This document shows, in pieces, positions 1-8,189 of a stretch of DNA of 64,000 nucleotides (positions within the stretch are counted from its first letter, which is position 1; the number at the start of each line of letters is the position of its first letter). Position numbers and translations under genes: made by a program. Source of the stretch: Gammaproteobacteria bacterium. GTDB lineage: Bacteria; Pseudomonadota; Gammaproteobacteria; Pseudomonadales; Azotimanducaceae. The notes under the pieces were generated by a model that worked only from the letters and a program-made list of their open reading frames with translations, was not told where the DNA came from and did no database searches. The stretch spans positions 1 to 64,000 of the forward strand of contig NZGG01000037.1 in the NCBI GenBank assembly GCA_002690865.1. The letters are read 5' to 3'.

Positions 1-1293
1 CATTATTAAAACGAGAACAATTGCTGGGATACCTAGGACGCCCGCTAAAATAAAAAAATCAAAATAGCCAGATTGATCCACTACAATTCCCGAAAACCCG
101 CTGACAAACTTACCAGGGAAGGTCATAATCGAACTGAATAAGGCATATTGAGTCGCTGTATAAGCTCGATTTGTTATACTTGATAGGTAAGCGACAAATG
201 CAGTAGCTGCAAACCCACCACTCAAATTGTCAGCGCTTATCACTACGGCCAAATACCTAATTTCAGGCTCTTGTAGAGATAAACCTGCAAAAAGCAAGTT
301 AGTCATCGACACCGAGATAGCACCGATTAATAATGGAACATAAATCCCATATTTCACGACGAGCAGGCCACAAAAAAACGATCCTGCGATAGTCATAAAA
401 AATCCAAATATTTTTACGACACTTGCTATTTCAGCAAGGCTATAGCCCATATCCAAGTAAAATGGGTTAGACATAACACCCATAGCGATATCACTCAATC
501 GGAAAACGGATATGAAAAGTAATATGAGCAATGCGAACTTGCCATTTCGGCTGAAAAAATCAACAAATGGACTGATAACTGCAGCTGCGAACCAACTAAA
601 AAAGCGGGGAGCGGCGATACTCGAAAGGATTTTTTTTTCAGAACTTAGATCGAAATTTGATTCTTCTCGTTTAGGTTCTGAAATGAGTGCAACCGTAAAC
701 ATACCTACAAGCAGGGAAATCGCCATGATTTGATAGGCAAAAACCCACCCAAAAAAATCTGCAAGATAAAGACAACCAGCTCCCGCAACGAGGAGGGCTA
801 TTCGATAGCCAAAAATATAACTTGCAGCCATAGCACCCTGATACTTATCGATAGCCGCTTCGATTCGATAAGCATCAATAGCTATATCCTGTGTGGCAGA
901 AGAAAAGGCTACAAATAAAGCGATTAAGGATAATAAAATAAGGTCAGCTGGCCCAACAAAAGAAATCAATAAAAGCCCACCGCTAATGCTAAATTGAGCT
1001 AGCAGCATCCAACTTCTCCTCTGACCCAGTCGCCGAGTCATATAGAGAATTGGTATTCTATCAACAACTGGGGCCCAAAGAACTTTTACTGAATACGTTA
1101 TCCCTACCCAAGCAAAAAACCCTATGGCACTCCGAGAGACCTCCGCATCTCGAAGCCATGCAGTTAATGTAGAAAAAACTAGGAGATATGGCAACCCAGC
1201 TGAGAAACCCAGAAATGCCATTGCTATGACCCGCCGATCACCATATATAGAAAACGCTTCCTTCCAAGTGAAACTTGACTTCAATCCCGTCAC
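1..1293 (-). CDS. ampG: AmpG-like muropeptide MFS permease, 3' end cut by the window edge
   Basis: Inner-membrane major facilitator permease that imports anhydromuropeptides for cell wall recycling. The frame is open from a GTG at 1293 to the window edge, giving 431 residues without a stop; AmpG of E. coli has about 490. The N-terminal part contains GFSAGLPYLLVFSTLTAWL and, a little later, an RRLGQRRSW loop, the usual AmpG layout of TM1 and a basic cytoplasmic loop. Repeated hydrophobic segments continue to the edge. The start lies 8 bp after the yajQ stop, so the two genes are probably one transcript. ampE and ampD lie close by, so three recycling genes cluster here. The GTG start is a choice; in-frame TTG codons follow it. 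Family assignment is secure. Confidence 0.88.
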   Translation of the reverse strand, partial: MTGLKSSFTWKEAFSIYGDRRVIAMAFLGFSAGLPYLLVFSTLTAWLRDAEVSRSAIGFFAWVGITYSVKVLWAPVVDRIPILYMTRRLGQRRSWMLLAQFSISGGLLLISFVGPADLILLSLIALFVAFSSATQDIAIDAYRIEAAIDKYQGAMAASYIFGYRIALLVAGAGCLYLADFFGWVFAYQIMAISLLVGMFTVALISEPKREESNFDLSSEKKILSSIAAPRFFSWFAAAVISPFVDFFSRNGKFALLILLFISVFRLSDIAMGVMSNPFYLDMGYSLAEIASVVKIFGFFMTIAGSFFCGLLVVKYGIYVPLLIGAISVSMTNLLFAGLSLQEPEIRYLAVVISADNLSGGFAATAFVAYLSSITNRAYTATQYALFSSIMTFPGKFVSGFSGIVVDQSGYFDFFILAGVLGIPAIVLVLIM

Positions 1294-1301
1294 GAGGATT
1301 G

Positions 1302-1784
1302 CTAGTCCCTAAAGTTCTTAAATTGTAAAGGAGTATTTATATTAGCTTCCTTGAGTAGAACAATGACCTTCTGTAAATCATCTCGTTTTTTCCCCGAGAC
1401 CCGGACTTGGTCACCTTGAACAGCAATCTGCACTTTCAATTTTTCATTTTTGATCATCTTAACTATCCGTCGTGCCAAATCAGCATCAATACCTTCATGT
1501 ATCTCTATATTCTGGAAAAACCTTTTCCCGCTATGTTCTTTATCCTTCAAATTCATTACCTGAGGATCTATCTGACGTTTGGCGAGTTTGGTGCGAAGAA
1601 TATCTAACATTTGATCAATTTGGATTTCAGCATCAGCTGATAGCCGAATGTGGTCATCTCTATAATAGAAAGTAGCTTCAACACCTCGAAAATCAAAACG
1701 AGAGTCTACCTCTCTATTACATTGGTCTACGGCATTCATTATTTCCTGAGTATCAACTTCCGATACTATATCAAATGAAGGCAT
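1302..1784 (-). CDS. yajQ: YajQ family nucleotide-binding protein
   Basis: Small cytoplasmic protein of the YajQ family (UPF0234), 160 residues, the usual length. It opens with MPSFDIVSEVD and has the internal RFDFRGVEA segment and the DxKEHSGKRFFQ segment about residue 80, all hallmarks of the family. Members bind nucleotides and, in Xanthomonas and Pseudomonas, cyclic di-GMP; the role in this organism is inferred only. An AGGAG-like ribosome site precedes the ATG. It lies directly upstream of ampG. Confidence 0.93.
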   Translation of the reverse strand: MPSFDIVSEVDTQEIMNAVDQCNREVDSRFDFRGVEATFYYRDDHIRLSADAEIQIDQMLDILRTKLAKRQIDPQVMNLKDKEHSGKRFFQNIEIHEGIDADLARRIVKMIKNEKLKVQIAVQGDQVRVSGKKRDDLQKVIVLLKEANINTPLQFKNFRD

Positions 1785-2072
1785 AAATTCTCCTTAGCTG
1801 AAAGCCAAATGTTTAATTACTTGCAATCTCATTAGAGCTCATGGCTTTTCCCGATACAATCCATCACAAGCAGAAGACTAGATATTGCTTAATATAACAA
1901 GGTAAAAGGTGAAACGGCTACTAGCCTAAGGTAAATAGCTTGTATTTAGTTTCCAACAAATATGGGGAAAAGTGAGCTTAGGCAATGTATATTTGCAATA
2001 AGCAAATCAAAGAGTTGAGCCGTATTGAACGATAACGGTCTACAAAGTAATTGGAATTTATAAAGGACAAAG

Positions 2073-2648
2073 ATGGGTAATCGGCTTTCAAAAATATATA
2101 CAAAAACTGGAGACTTAGGAGATACAGGGCTAGGTGATGGATCACGTGTTCCTAAGATAGACCCTAGAGTGGAGGCCATGGGAACAGTAGATGAACTTAA
2201 TAGTGTGGTTGGCCTTTTAGTCGAAGAGCTATTGGGTATCGAAAACAGCGAATTAGGTTCTGTTGTCAAATTTCTTCGATACTCACAACATCGTATTTTT
2301 GATCTAGGAGGAGAACTCTCTATACCGGGTTACGAGATCATCAGTGAATTTCATGTTAATCAGATAGAGCAAGACTTAGACCGACTCAATAATAAATTAG
2401 AGCCGCTCAAAAATTTTATCCTTCCTGGAGGATCTCGCCTAATTGCTACGGCACACCTTGCAAGAGCAACCTGCCGCCGCGCAGAACGTACTGTCATAGC
2501 AATACCAGATAGGGCGTCTGCCCAAGAAAAGGCTATAAACTCAAACGCAATTTGCTATCTAAATCGTCTCTCCGACTATCTCTTTGTCGTAGCACGTACT
2601 TGCGCCCGAGTCACAGGGGTCATGGAAGTTCTATGGGAAAAAGGTTAA
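2073..2648 (+). CDS. PduO-type ATP:cob(I)alamin adenosyltransferase
   Basis: Transfers the adenosyl group of ATP to cob(I)alamin to make coenzyme B12. The 191-residue protein has the PduO-type ATP-binding N-terminus (TKTGDLGDTGLGDGSR, about residues 10-25), the FILPGGSRL segment and the CRRAERTV helix, then NRLSDYLFVVAR near the end. This is the PduO/EutT-like fold rather than the CobA/BtuR type. It faces the B12-binding protein gene tail to tail, 30 bp apart. No B12 riboswitch signature was seen in the 288 bp upstream. The ATG at 2073 follows AAAGGAC, an acceptable ribosome site. Confidence 0.93.
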   Translation: MGNRLSKIYTKTGDLGDTGLGDGSRVPKIDPRVEAMGTVDELNSVVGLLVEELLGIENSELGSVVKFLRYSQHRIFDLGGELSIPGYEIISEFHVNQIEQDLDRLNNKLEPLKNFILPGGSRLIATAHLARATCRRAERTVIAIPDRASAQEKAINSNAICYLNRLSDYLFVVARTCARVTGVMEVLWEKG

Positions 2649-2678
2649 TAATTTTTTTCATTTGTATTATCCCTACTT

Positions 2679-3530
2679 TCACAGAGAGATAATTCGACAT
2701 AATTCGTTTATACCTTGAAGCATCCGCATACTCGGTCGAGAAATCAATGCGGCATCAATAAACCTAATTTTAGCATGGTAGCCATCTAACTTTGTCCATT
2801 CCTCAACCCAAGGTGATTCTCTGCCTGAATTCCCATTAGATATTATAATAATATCAGGATTGGCTACTAAGATACTCTCTTTCGATACAATTGGTACCGG
2901 AACTTCAGATCCTCCAAATATATTACTTCCTCCGCAAGCAGATATTGCTTGTCCAATCAGATGGGTGTCATTCACGGTATACAATTGCTGATCTGATATT
3001 TGAAAAAAAACGTTTTTCTTCAGATCAGCTTTACTTTCACTTATAGAATGCAAGGTACTTAAGAATTTTTTCTCCAACAACAAACCTTGCTCTCTCTCCC
3101 CTACCAAGAGGCCTAATTGCTTAGCGGAACTCCCAATACCCTCTAGATCAGAGGTATGATTAACAAAAACAGGTATACCAAGTTCACGAAGCTTACCAAT
3201 AATGTTATTAACTCCACCAGTATGCCAAGCCACGACAATATCAGGATCAAGAAACAATATAGATTCCAAATTAATTACAAAGGCATCTCCGAGCACGGGA
3301 ATAGATCTAGCTGCATTTGGATAATCGGAGAAACGTACGGTACCAACAATTTTGTTTCCAACACCGATACTAAATAAAAGTTCGGTCAAATGCGGGGCCA
3401 AAGATACTATCTTCTCAGGCGGGACATCCAACTCGATTTTAACTCCAGTATCATCGACTACCGTGATTTGCGCTTGGACTTGATTGATTAGGCAGAAAAG
3501 CAAGCAGATTGGGAGAATTCTCGCCACCAA
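2679..3530 (-). CDS. btuF: Periplasmic cobalamin-binding protein BtuF-like
   Basis: Substrate-binding protein of a B12 ABC importer, 283 residues. A signal peptide of about 20 residues ends at QVQA before QITVVDDTG. The mature part has the BtuF-type segment SLAPHLTELLFSIG followed by VGTVRFSDYP, and a conserved VVAWHTGG region about residue 100. No btuC, btuD or TonB receptor gene lies nearby, so the partner permease must be elsewhere or the protein serves a related chelate. It lies 1 bp from ampE on the same strand and converges on the adenosyltransferase gene. Siderophore- and heme-binding proteins share this fold, but the context of B12 adenosylation supports cobalamin. Confidence 0.8.
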   Translation of the reverse strand: MVARILPICLLFCLINQVQAQITVVDDTGVKIELDVPPEKIVSLAPHLTELLFSIGVGNKIVGTVRFSDYPNAARSIPVLGDAFVINLESILFLDPDIVVAWHTGGVNNIIGKLRELGIPVFVNHTSDLEGIGSSAKQLGLLVGEREQGLLLEKKFLSTLHSISESKADLKKNVFFQISDQQLYTVNDTHLIGQAISACGGSNIFGGSEVPVPIVSKESILVANPDIIIISNGNSGRESPWVEEWTKLDGYHAKIRFIDAALISRPSMRMLQGINELCRIISL

Positions 3531-3531
3531 C

Positions 3532-4266
3532 TCACCATCCCCAAATAGTTAAAATTGCAGCAAATGCCACCCAACCCCAAACTGTTTTTTCAAGCAACCA
3601 ATGCAGTAGAGGAACTTCTGATTCTTCTTTATCCTCTTCTTTTAAAAGAATCGCGGCTCTTGCAACGCTGTTCAAAAACTCCGCGTTAGAAATTTCGATA
3701 TCAATAAACGAATCAACCCAAACACTAAAACCGCTGCGAAATTCACCGAGTAACGCAAAAATAAAACCCGTCAGACGGATCGGAATCCACTCCATCCAGT
3801 AGAGTATTCGTTCGACACCAAAGCTTTCTATTCGACCATTTTCGCAGTATCCCAAATAGCGTTCGCTCAAGAAATAGAAAAATACTCCGATAGGGCCAAG
3901 CACTAGAAACCAAAATAGAGAAGGAAAGATACTTTGGAAAAAAAGGTAGGGCAGTTGATTAGTAACTGCATCATTCTGTTCTCCCCTGTATCCATCCAAA
4001 TCTAGGACATCGACAGAAAGGAGGAGTACAAAAATACAAAGAAGAAGGTATAAAAAACCAAACAACCAATCTCCGATAACCCAGCAAACTAAACACAGAA
4101 AGGTCGTCGGTACCACTACAGCAAACACAAACCTCAAACTGCTTGAGGTTACTATACCCAGCATAGTCGCGAACCACCCGTCTAAAGGCAATACGTTGTA
4201 AGCTAGGTTGCCCCCAAACCAATTTCGATGAACGAGCACAATCGCAAGTATGAGAAGAAAGTTCAT
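3532..4266 (-). CDS. ampE: AmpE-like inner-membrane protein
   Basis: Integral membrane protein of the AmpE/CobD-like family, 244 residues, somewhat shorter than the E. coli protein of about 284. Four hydrophobic stretches are visible, and HRNWFGG near residue 13 and DLDGYRGEQNDAVTNQL around residue 90 match the family. AmpE is coded next to AmpD in many gammaproteobacteria and is annotated as a modulator of beta-lactamase induction, though its chemistry is poorly known. Here it lies 76 bp downstream of ampD on the same strand. No ampR or ampC is in the window, so a role in wall recycling rather than resistance is more likely. Confidence 0.82.
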   Translation of the reverse strand: MNFLLILAIVLVHRNWFGGNLAYNVLPLDGWFATMLGIVTSSSLRFVFAVVVPTTFLCLVCWVIGDWLFGFLYLLLCIFVLLLSVDVLDLDGYRGEQNDAVTNQLPYLFFQSIFPSLFWFLVLGPIGVFFYFLSERYLGYCENGRIESFGVERILYWMEWIPIRLTGFIFALLGEFRSGFSVWVDSFIDIEISNAEFLNSVARAAILLKEEDKEESEVPLLHWLLEKTVWGWVAFAAILTIWGW

Positions 4267-4342
4267 AAGCTAAACCAGATTATGAGAAGATTTAGTTTAC
4301 CCTCTGACGAGTCAAAGAGGCAGACCTCTTAACTCAAATTCA

Positions 4343-4870
4343 TTAAATCAGTGCTCGAAAGTGAGGCCAAAGAAAAGAATCGCCTGGATCTGTCTTCCGT
4401 TCAGGCGCTACATCACTGTGCCCCACGATATTACAAATACTATAGGCTTGCTGAAGAAGCCGACAAATATGTGCCAAGACTTTATACTGACAGCTAGTAT
4501 AGGGCACGTGATCAGTGCCCTCTAATTCGATTCCTATGGAGAAATCGTTACAATTAGCTTGACCATGATACGAGGACTTTCCAGCGTGCCATGCACGATC
4601 AAGAAAGGATACATATTGTTCGACCTCCCCTTCACGATAAATTACTAAATGACTAGACACTTTTAAGCCGTCCAGGCTGCTAAAATCTGGGTGTTGTTTA
4701 CAATCTAGTGAGTTGCAGAACAACTGCTTTATATAGGGTCCTCCAAATTCACCGTCTGGCAAACTAATCCCATGTAGGACAATAAGACTAATTTCTTCTA
4801 CAGGTCTACTGTCCTTATTCTCTGAAGGAACTTGCGCAGCACCAACTAACATTCCATTCTCTATTCTCAA
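4343..4870 (-). CDS. ampD: 1,6-anhydro-N-acetylmuramyl-L-alanine amidase AmpD
   Basis: Cytoplasmic zinc amidase that removes the peptide from anhydromuropeptides brought in by AmpG. From the chosen TTG at 4870 the protein has 175 residues; zinc ligands H33 (LIVLHGISLP), H151 and D161 (VGHSDVAPERKTDPGD) and catalytic E115 (IGIELEGTD) line up with E. coli AmpD H34, H154, D164 and E116. The longer start, an ATG at 4951, would add 27 residues unlike the family and run into the divergent protease gene; the TTG has GGAG five bases upstream, so I prefer it. It is followed by ampE. Confidence 0.9.
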   Translation of the reverse strand: MRIENGMLVGAAQVPSENKDSRPVEEISLIVLHGISLPDGEFGGPYIKQLFCNSLDCKQHPDFSSLDGLKVSSHLVIYREGEVEQYVSFLDRAWHAGKSSYHGQANCNDFSIGIELEGTDHVPYTSCQYKVLAHICRLLQQAYSICNIVGHSDVAPERKTDPGDSFLWPHFRALI

Positions 4871-4942
4871 AACAACTCCGAGTTTTGCCGAATGCAATAA
4901 TAGAGCACAGAGAGTATCGCTACCACTGTATACTTCGTATAA

Positions 4943-5473
4943 ATGATCCAACAGCTATTCATGATGAATACAAAAAAAACTGGCTCAGTAATGATATTTT
5001 TTTCCTGCGTCTTAAGTATGGTAGTTCTAACCTTATTTTTTAGCGAGCCCGAGAAAAATAAATACAATCCTAATCGTGACCCACAAAGTCGCGTTTCTGG
5101 AAATACAGTAGAAATCAGACTCGATCGAAATCGTTCTGGACATTATATGGTGGGTGGAACCATCAATGACTATCCGGTTACATTTTTGCTAGATACGGGC
5201 GCGACCGATGTAGTGGTACCTGCATCGATTGCAGATAAAATGCACCTAAAACCCGGTCGCTCAGGGAAAGCAATGACCGCAAACGGGCCAATAACCGTTT
5301 ATGAGACCAATATCGACCAACTAAGCATTGGAGCAATGAATATGTATAATATTCGTGCAAGCATCAACCCATCCATGCCATCATCAGATGTATTACTTGG
5401 AATGAGCGCCCTAGGGCGTTTAGAGTTTATTCAAGAAGATGACTCTTTGACTCTAAAACAGAAATCATTTTGA
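4943..5473 (+). CDS. Membrane-anchored retropepsin-like aspartic protease (TIGR02281 type)
   Basis: Single-domain aspartic protease of the clan AA family seen in proteobacteria. The 176-residue protein has one hydrophobic segment (about residues 15-33), a short linker, then the catalytic DTGATDVVVP motif with D84 and the closing DVLLGMSALGRLEF segment that forms the retropepsin flap and core. It would act as a dimer, probably on the periplasmic side; substrates are unknown. Start choice is uncertain: ATG codons at 4943, 4961 and 4964 all lack a clear ribosome site. It diverges from ampD and is followed 9 bp later by nadC. Confidence 0.85.
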   Translation: MIQQLFMMNTKKTGSVMIFFSCVLSMVVLTLFFSEPEKNKYNPNRDPQSRVSGNTVEIRLDRNRSGHYMVGGTINDYPVTFLLDTGATDVVVPASIADKMHLKPGRSGKAMTANGPITVYETNIDQLSIGAMNMYNIRASINPSMPSSDVLLGMSALGRLEFIQEDDSLTLKQKSF

Positions 5474-5482
5474 CTATTTAAT

Positions 5483-6313
5483 ATGAATTACTATAAAAAT
5501 ATTGATGCAACCGTGGAAGCAGCGATAGCTGAAGATGTCGGTACAGGTGATCTTACTGCTTATTTAATAAATAAAGACTCTATTAGTTCAGCCCAGGTCA
5601 TTACTCGAGAGGAAGCTGTGATTTGCGGACGACCTTGGGTAGACAAAGTTTTTGAACTCATCGACATTGACATAAGGATTGACTGGCTTATAGATGAGGG
5701 GCAGGTAGTTAACGCAGGAGATATAATTTTTGAAATTGAAGGCTGCACACAAAAATTACTTACTGCAGAAAGGACGGCTCTGAATTTTTTGCAGACGCTC
5801 TCAGCCACTGCAACAAAAACTAACAAATTTTGTAATCTCATAGCTCACACTAATGCGAAATTATTGGATACTCGAAAGACTATTCCTGGCTTGCGTCTCG
5901 CGCAAAAGTATGCCGTAAAAAAAGGCGGAGGATATAACCATCGGGCTGGTCTCTATGATGCCTTTCTTATCAAAGAAAACCATATTACTGCCAGCGGATC
6001 GATAGCAGAAGCCGCTCGACTTGCCCGAAAAACGTCTCCCAATTCCCGACTAGAGATTGAAGTAGAAGACCTAGATCAGCTCAGTTTGGCTATGAAATGT
6101 AATCCGGACTGGGTTATGCTTGATAACTTCAGCATAGAAGATATTCGGATTGCAGTGAAGCACACTAATAAAGCTATCAAGCTTGAAGCGTCCGGAGGCA
6201 TCGAAACAAACGAACATTTAATTAGAATTGCTGAAACAGAAGTTGACTACATTTCTATGGGTGCGCTAACAAAACACTGTCAAGCAGTTGATTTTTCAAT
6301 GTTATTCAATTGA
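5483..6313 (+). CDS. nadC: Nicotinate-nucleotide pyrophosphorylase (carboxylating)
   Basis: Quinolinate phosphoribosyltransferase of de novo NAD synthesis, 276 residues, normal length. It has the EDVGTGDLTA start, TRKTIPGLR at about 130-138 that binds the phosphoribosyl donor, the KKGGGYNHR loop with H153-R154, and the C-terminal EASGGI barrel strand. Its position between ampD and the pil genes is the Pseudomonas-type order. The stop overlaps a possible TTG start of the next gene, so it is likely co-transcribed with the two small genes downstream. Confidence 0.96.
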   Translation: MNYYKNIDATVEAAIAEDVGTGDLTAYLINKDSISSAQVITREEAVICGRPWVDKVFELIDIDIRIDWLIDEGQVVNAGDIIFEIEGCTQKLLTAERTALNFLQTLSATATKTNKFCNLIAHTNAKLLDTRKTIPGLRLAQKYAVKKGGGYNHRAGLYDAFLIKENHITASGSIAEAARLARKTSPNSRLEIEVEDLDQLSLAMKCNPDWVMLDNFSIEDIRIAVKHTNKAIKLEASGGIETNEHLIRIAETEVDYISMGALTKHCQAVDFSMLFN

Positions 6314-6327
6314 GAGAGTACATTACT

Positions 6328-6663
6328 ATGGATTACGAGCAATCTAGAGAAAGACACAATAATATGCGGATCACTGATAAGGGCGCTCCGAGACTAAAAG
6401 AGGTCGAGGATGTATCACAACAAATATCAAATCATTGGCTTATAAGATGGGGAACTAACATCGGTATTGGCCTTGTCATAGGGGGATATCTCCTTTTACT
6501 GGGGTTTGGTTTGGGCCATTACCTATTGGACGACAAAGAACCAATGTTTGGACAATTTGCGCTGATTGCTATTCTGTTAGGGGGTATAATAACCCTAGGA
6601 TTAGTTGTTTTTGAACGTTTGAGCATTTACAAGAAAGACCCCTATCGGGAGATACAAAAATGA
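6328..6663 (+). CDS. Small two-helix membrane protein, unknown function
   Basis: I do not recognise this family. From the ATG at 6328 it has 111 residues: a charged N-terminus of about 45 residues, two hydrophobic helices (IGIGLVIGGYLLLLGFGLG and the IAILLGGIITLGLVV segment), and a short basic tail ending YKKDPYREIQK. Both ends would face the cytoplasm. A longer form from a TTG at 6310 overlaps the nadC stop. The stop overlaps the start of the YbjQ gene (ATGATG), so the two are probably translated together. The tail recurs in small membrane proteins of marine gammaproteobacteria as far as I recall, but I can name no function. Confidence 0.65.
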   Translation: MDYEQSRERHNNMRITDKGAPRLKEVEDVSQQISNHWLIRWGTNIGIGLVIGGYLLLLGFGLGHYLLDDKEPMFGQFALIAILLGGIITLGLVVFERLSIYKKDPYREIQK

Positions 6664-6986
6664 TGGTAACTACTTCAGAAAGTATTCATGGCAAAGAGAT
6701 AATAAAGTCGATTGGACTTGTGCGTGGAAACACAATAAGAGCTCGAAACATTGGAAGAGATATTATAGCAGCCCTTCGAACCCTGATAGGAGGAGAGATC
6801 ACAGAATATACGAAGCTCATGGCCGAAGCCCGAGAACAGGCGCTCGACCGAATGGAAAGTGAAGCGATCAGCTTGGGTGCAAATGCGATCGTAGGAGTTC
6901 GCTTTAGCACCTCAGTAGTGCTAGGAGGCTCCGCTGAGTTACTAGCATATGGAACCGGCGTCGTGGTCAAAGATACAGAGGTATAA
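6660..6986 (+). CDS. YbjQ family protein (UPF0145)
   Basis: Cytoplasmic protein of 108 residues matching the YbjQ/UPF0145 family: MVTTSESIHGKEI at the start, a RNIGRDIIAALRTLIGGEI segment, EAREQALDRMESEA in the middle, and GANAIVGVRF near residue 75. The family forms pentamers and has been called heavy-metal-binding on structural grounds, but no role is settled. Start and the upstream gene overlap by 4 bp. Family assignment is firm, function is open. Confidence 0.9.
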   Translation: MMVTTSESIHGKEIIKSIGLVRGNTIRARNIGRDIIAALRTLIGGEITEYTKLMAEAREQALDRMESEAISLGANAIVGVRFSTSVVLGGSAELLAYGTGVVVKDTEV

Positions 6987-7110
6987 ACCATCAAGTCACT
7001 GCGACCTGTGACCTTACAAAACAGGTTTGCCAATAATGATATTTAGGCAGCTAGACAGAATCGATATATGCGGCATAGAGCCGAATGTCCTCTGACCTCA
7101 CATCTTCAAA

Positions 7111-7395
7111 ATTAATACGCACAAGTATGGGAACGTCTATGGCCTCAACCGTATGATGCTTACGTCAGGTAATTCGTAAGTTCAATGATGCTTTAGGCGA
7201 TGGCGTTTTTGATGTGGATGGTGAGGGTATGATCCAGAAATACCGTGAGTTCTGTGCAGCGAGGGAAGAGACTGACCGCTATTGCCTGGCGACGGATGAT
7301 TTTTTATCACACTGATGCGTGATCGATATGAGCTTGATTTCGAGCCCGTGGCAACCGAAGTGTGTCACTCCAGGGGCGTTATTAAGGCACGGTAA
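7111..7395 (+). pseudogene. Decayed coding relic in a gene-poor patch
   Basis: No intact gene lies between 6987 and 7557. Within it, two frames look coding. One reads INTHKYGNVYGLNRMMLTSG up to about 7175; a one-base shift continues it as RKFNDALGDGVFDVDGEG and CLATDDFLSH to a TGA at 7313-7315. A 26-residue frame starts on that TGA (TGATG) and ends at 7395. The phrase-like composition, the coupled stop and start, and a higher G+C than the surroundings suggest the tail of an old gene or operon with at least one frameshift. I could not name the family. The rest of the patch shows nothing I can assign. Confidence 0.4.
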
Positions 7396-7488
7396 GGTAT
7401 TAGGTACCCGGCTATAGGACTTAGTAAGTACCGCGTTCATCGTGAACAGAAGATACGTTTTTTTCTTGGGTTGAGCAGGGGTTGAATT

Positions 7489-7513
7489 ACCCCCAAGGAA
7501 AGAGGGTTTTTTT
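7489..7513 (+). terminator. Possible weak intrinsic terminator
   Basis: ACCC and GGGT can pair across a short A-rich loop (7489-7507), followed by a run of seven T. The stem is only four pairs plus one after a mismatch, so termination strength is doubtful. It would end transcription coming from the relic region or the nadC-ybjQ group. Confidence 0.3.
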
Positions 7514-7557
7514 AGCAATAGTGATGGATAAAAAAGCTAACAATATCAATAAGAAAA

Positions 7558-7633
7558 TGGTGCCGGAAAGTGGACTCGAACCACCGACCAATAACTTACG
7601 AAGCTACTGCTCTACCAACTGAGCTATTCCGGC
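7558..7633 (-). tRNA. tRNA-Thr(CGT)
   Basis: The minus strand folds as a full cloverleaf of 76 nt: acceptor GCCGGAA paired with TTCCGGC, D arm GCTC/GAGC with AGTTGGTA, anticodon stem GTAGC/GTTAT (two G-U pairs) around loop TTCGTAA, and T arm GGTGG/CCACT with loop TTCGAGT. The anticodon CGT reads ACG (Thr). The CCA end is encoded. It lies beside the pilin gene; a tRNA-Thr is also found next to pilA in Pseudomonas. Confidence 0.96.
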
Positions 7634-7709
7634 CCGGATAAGAAGATATTCCTCGATTTAAAGAGGCCAAATAAAAATATAGTTGTAATGAATACAAAAT
7701 ACTACTTTG

Positions 7710-8189
7710 TTATTCATCGGGGGTAATTTCCAATACTGATTCCTGGGCCTTTAATTCGTTATTTACGGGGTCAGCAGAGTTCCTTATTGTTTTCGAGGTT
7801 TCAGCCAAACCCCAATACTCCGGTCTTGAAATTGTAACGAAAGAGTTGTCGCCTTGAATGCCAACAACGCCAGTAACCGAGTTTGCCACTTCCTGATAAG
7901 CAGACCCTCCACCAGGAGCCAAACTAGATTCAGAATTGAGTACCGCAATCCAGCCAGCAGAATCTTTAGGTATGGTGCTAGTCAAACCCAGGGCTATTTG
8001 AGCATCACCTTTCACAAACGTTATTCGAGCCAATCTCAAGGCCTCTTCATAACTTGTATTTACCTTTGTCATATTTGCTTCTTTGACATAGTTCTGATAG
8101 GCCGGTAATGCAACAATAATAAGCACAGCGGTAAGTGTCACAGCAAGCATTCCCTCGATCAAGCCAAAGCCCTTTTGCATCCCTTCCAT
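7710..8189 (-). CDS. pilA: Type IV major pilin-like protein
   Basis: Prepilin of 159 residues. A six-residue leader MEGMQKG is cut at G before FGLIEGMLAV; the Glu at position 5 of the mature pilin is present, followed by the hydrophobic N-terminal helix ending at PAYQNYVKEANM. The rest is a small globular head without any cysteine, so the C-terminal disulfide loop of many PilA proteins is missing. GGAG eight bases before the ATG at 8189 supports this start. The prepilin peptidase gene diverges from it 269 bp away; pilB and pilC, which normally lie between, are absent. No sigma54 promoter was recognised upstream. Confidence 0.85.
   Translation of the reverse strand: MEGMQKGFGLIEGMLAVTLTAVLIIVALPAYQNYVKEANMTKVNTSYEEALRLARITFVKGDAQIALGLTSTIPKDSAGWIAVLNSESSLAPGGGSAYQEVANSVTGVVGIQGDNSFVTISRPEYWGLAETSKTIRNSADPVNNELKAQESVLEITPDE

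Noticed and set aside
1785-2072. Cobalamin riboswitch upstream of the adenosyltransferase
   Set aside because: No GCCACTG-like B12 box or fitting hairpins could be recognised.
7279-7518. 79-residue open frame on the minus strand in the relic patch
   Set aside because: No ribosome site, no family resemblance, and the coding-like signal in this stretch is on the plus strand.
7000-7633. Integrated element with attachment repeats at tRNA-Thr
   Set aside because: No second copy of the tRNA 3' end was found and there is no integrase gene.
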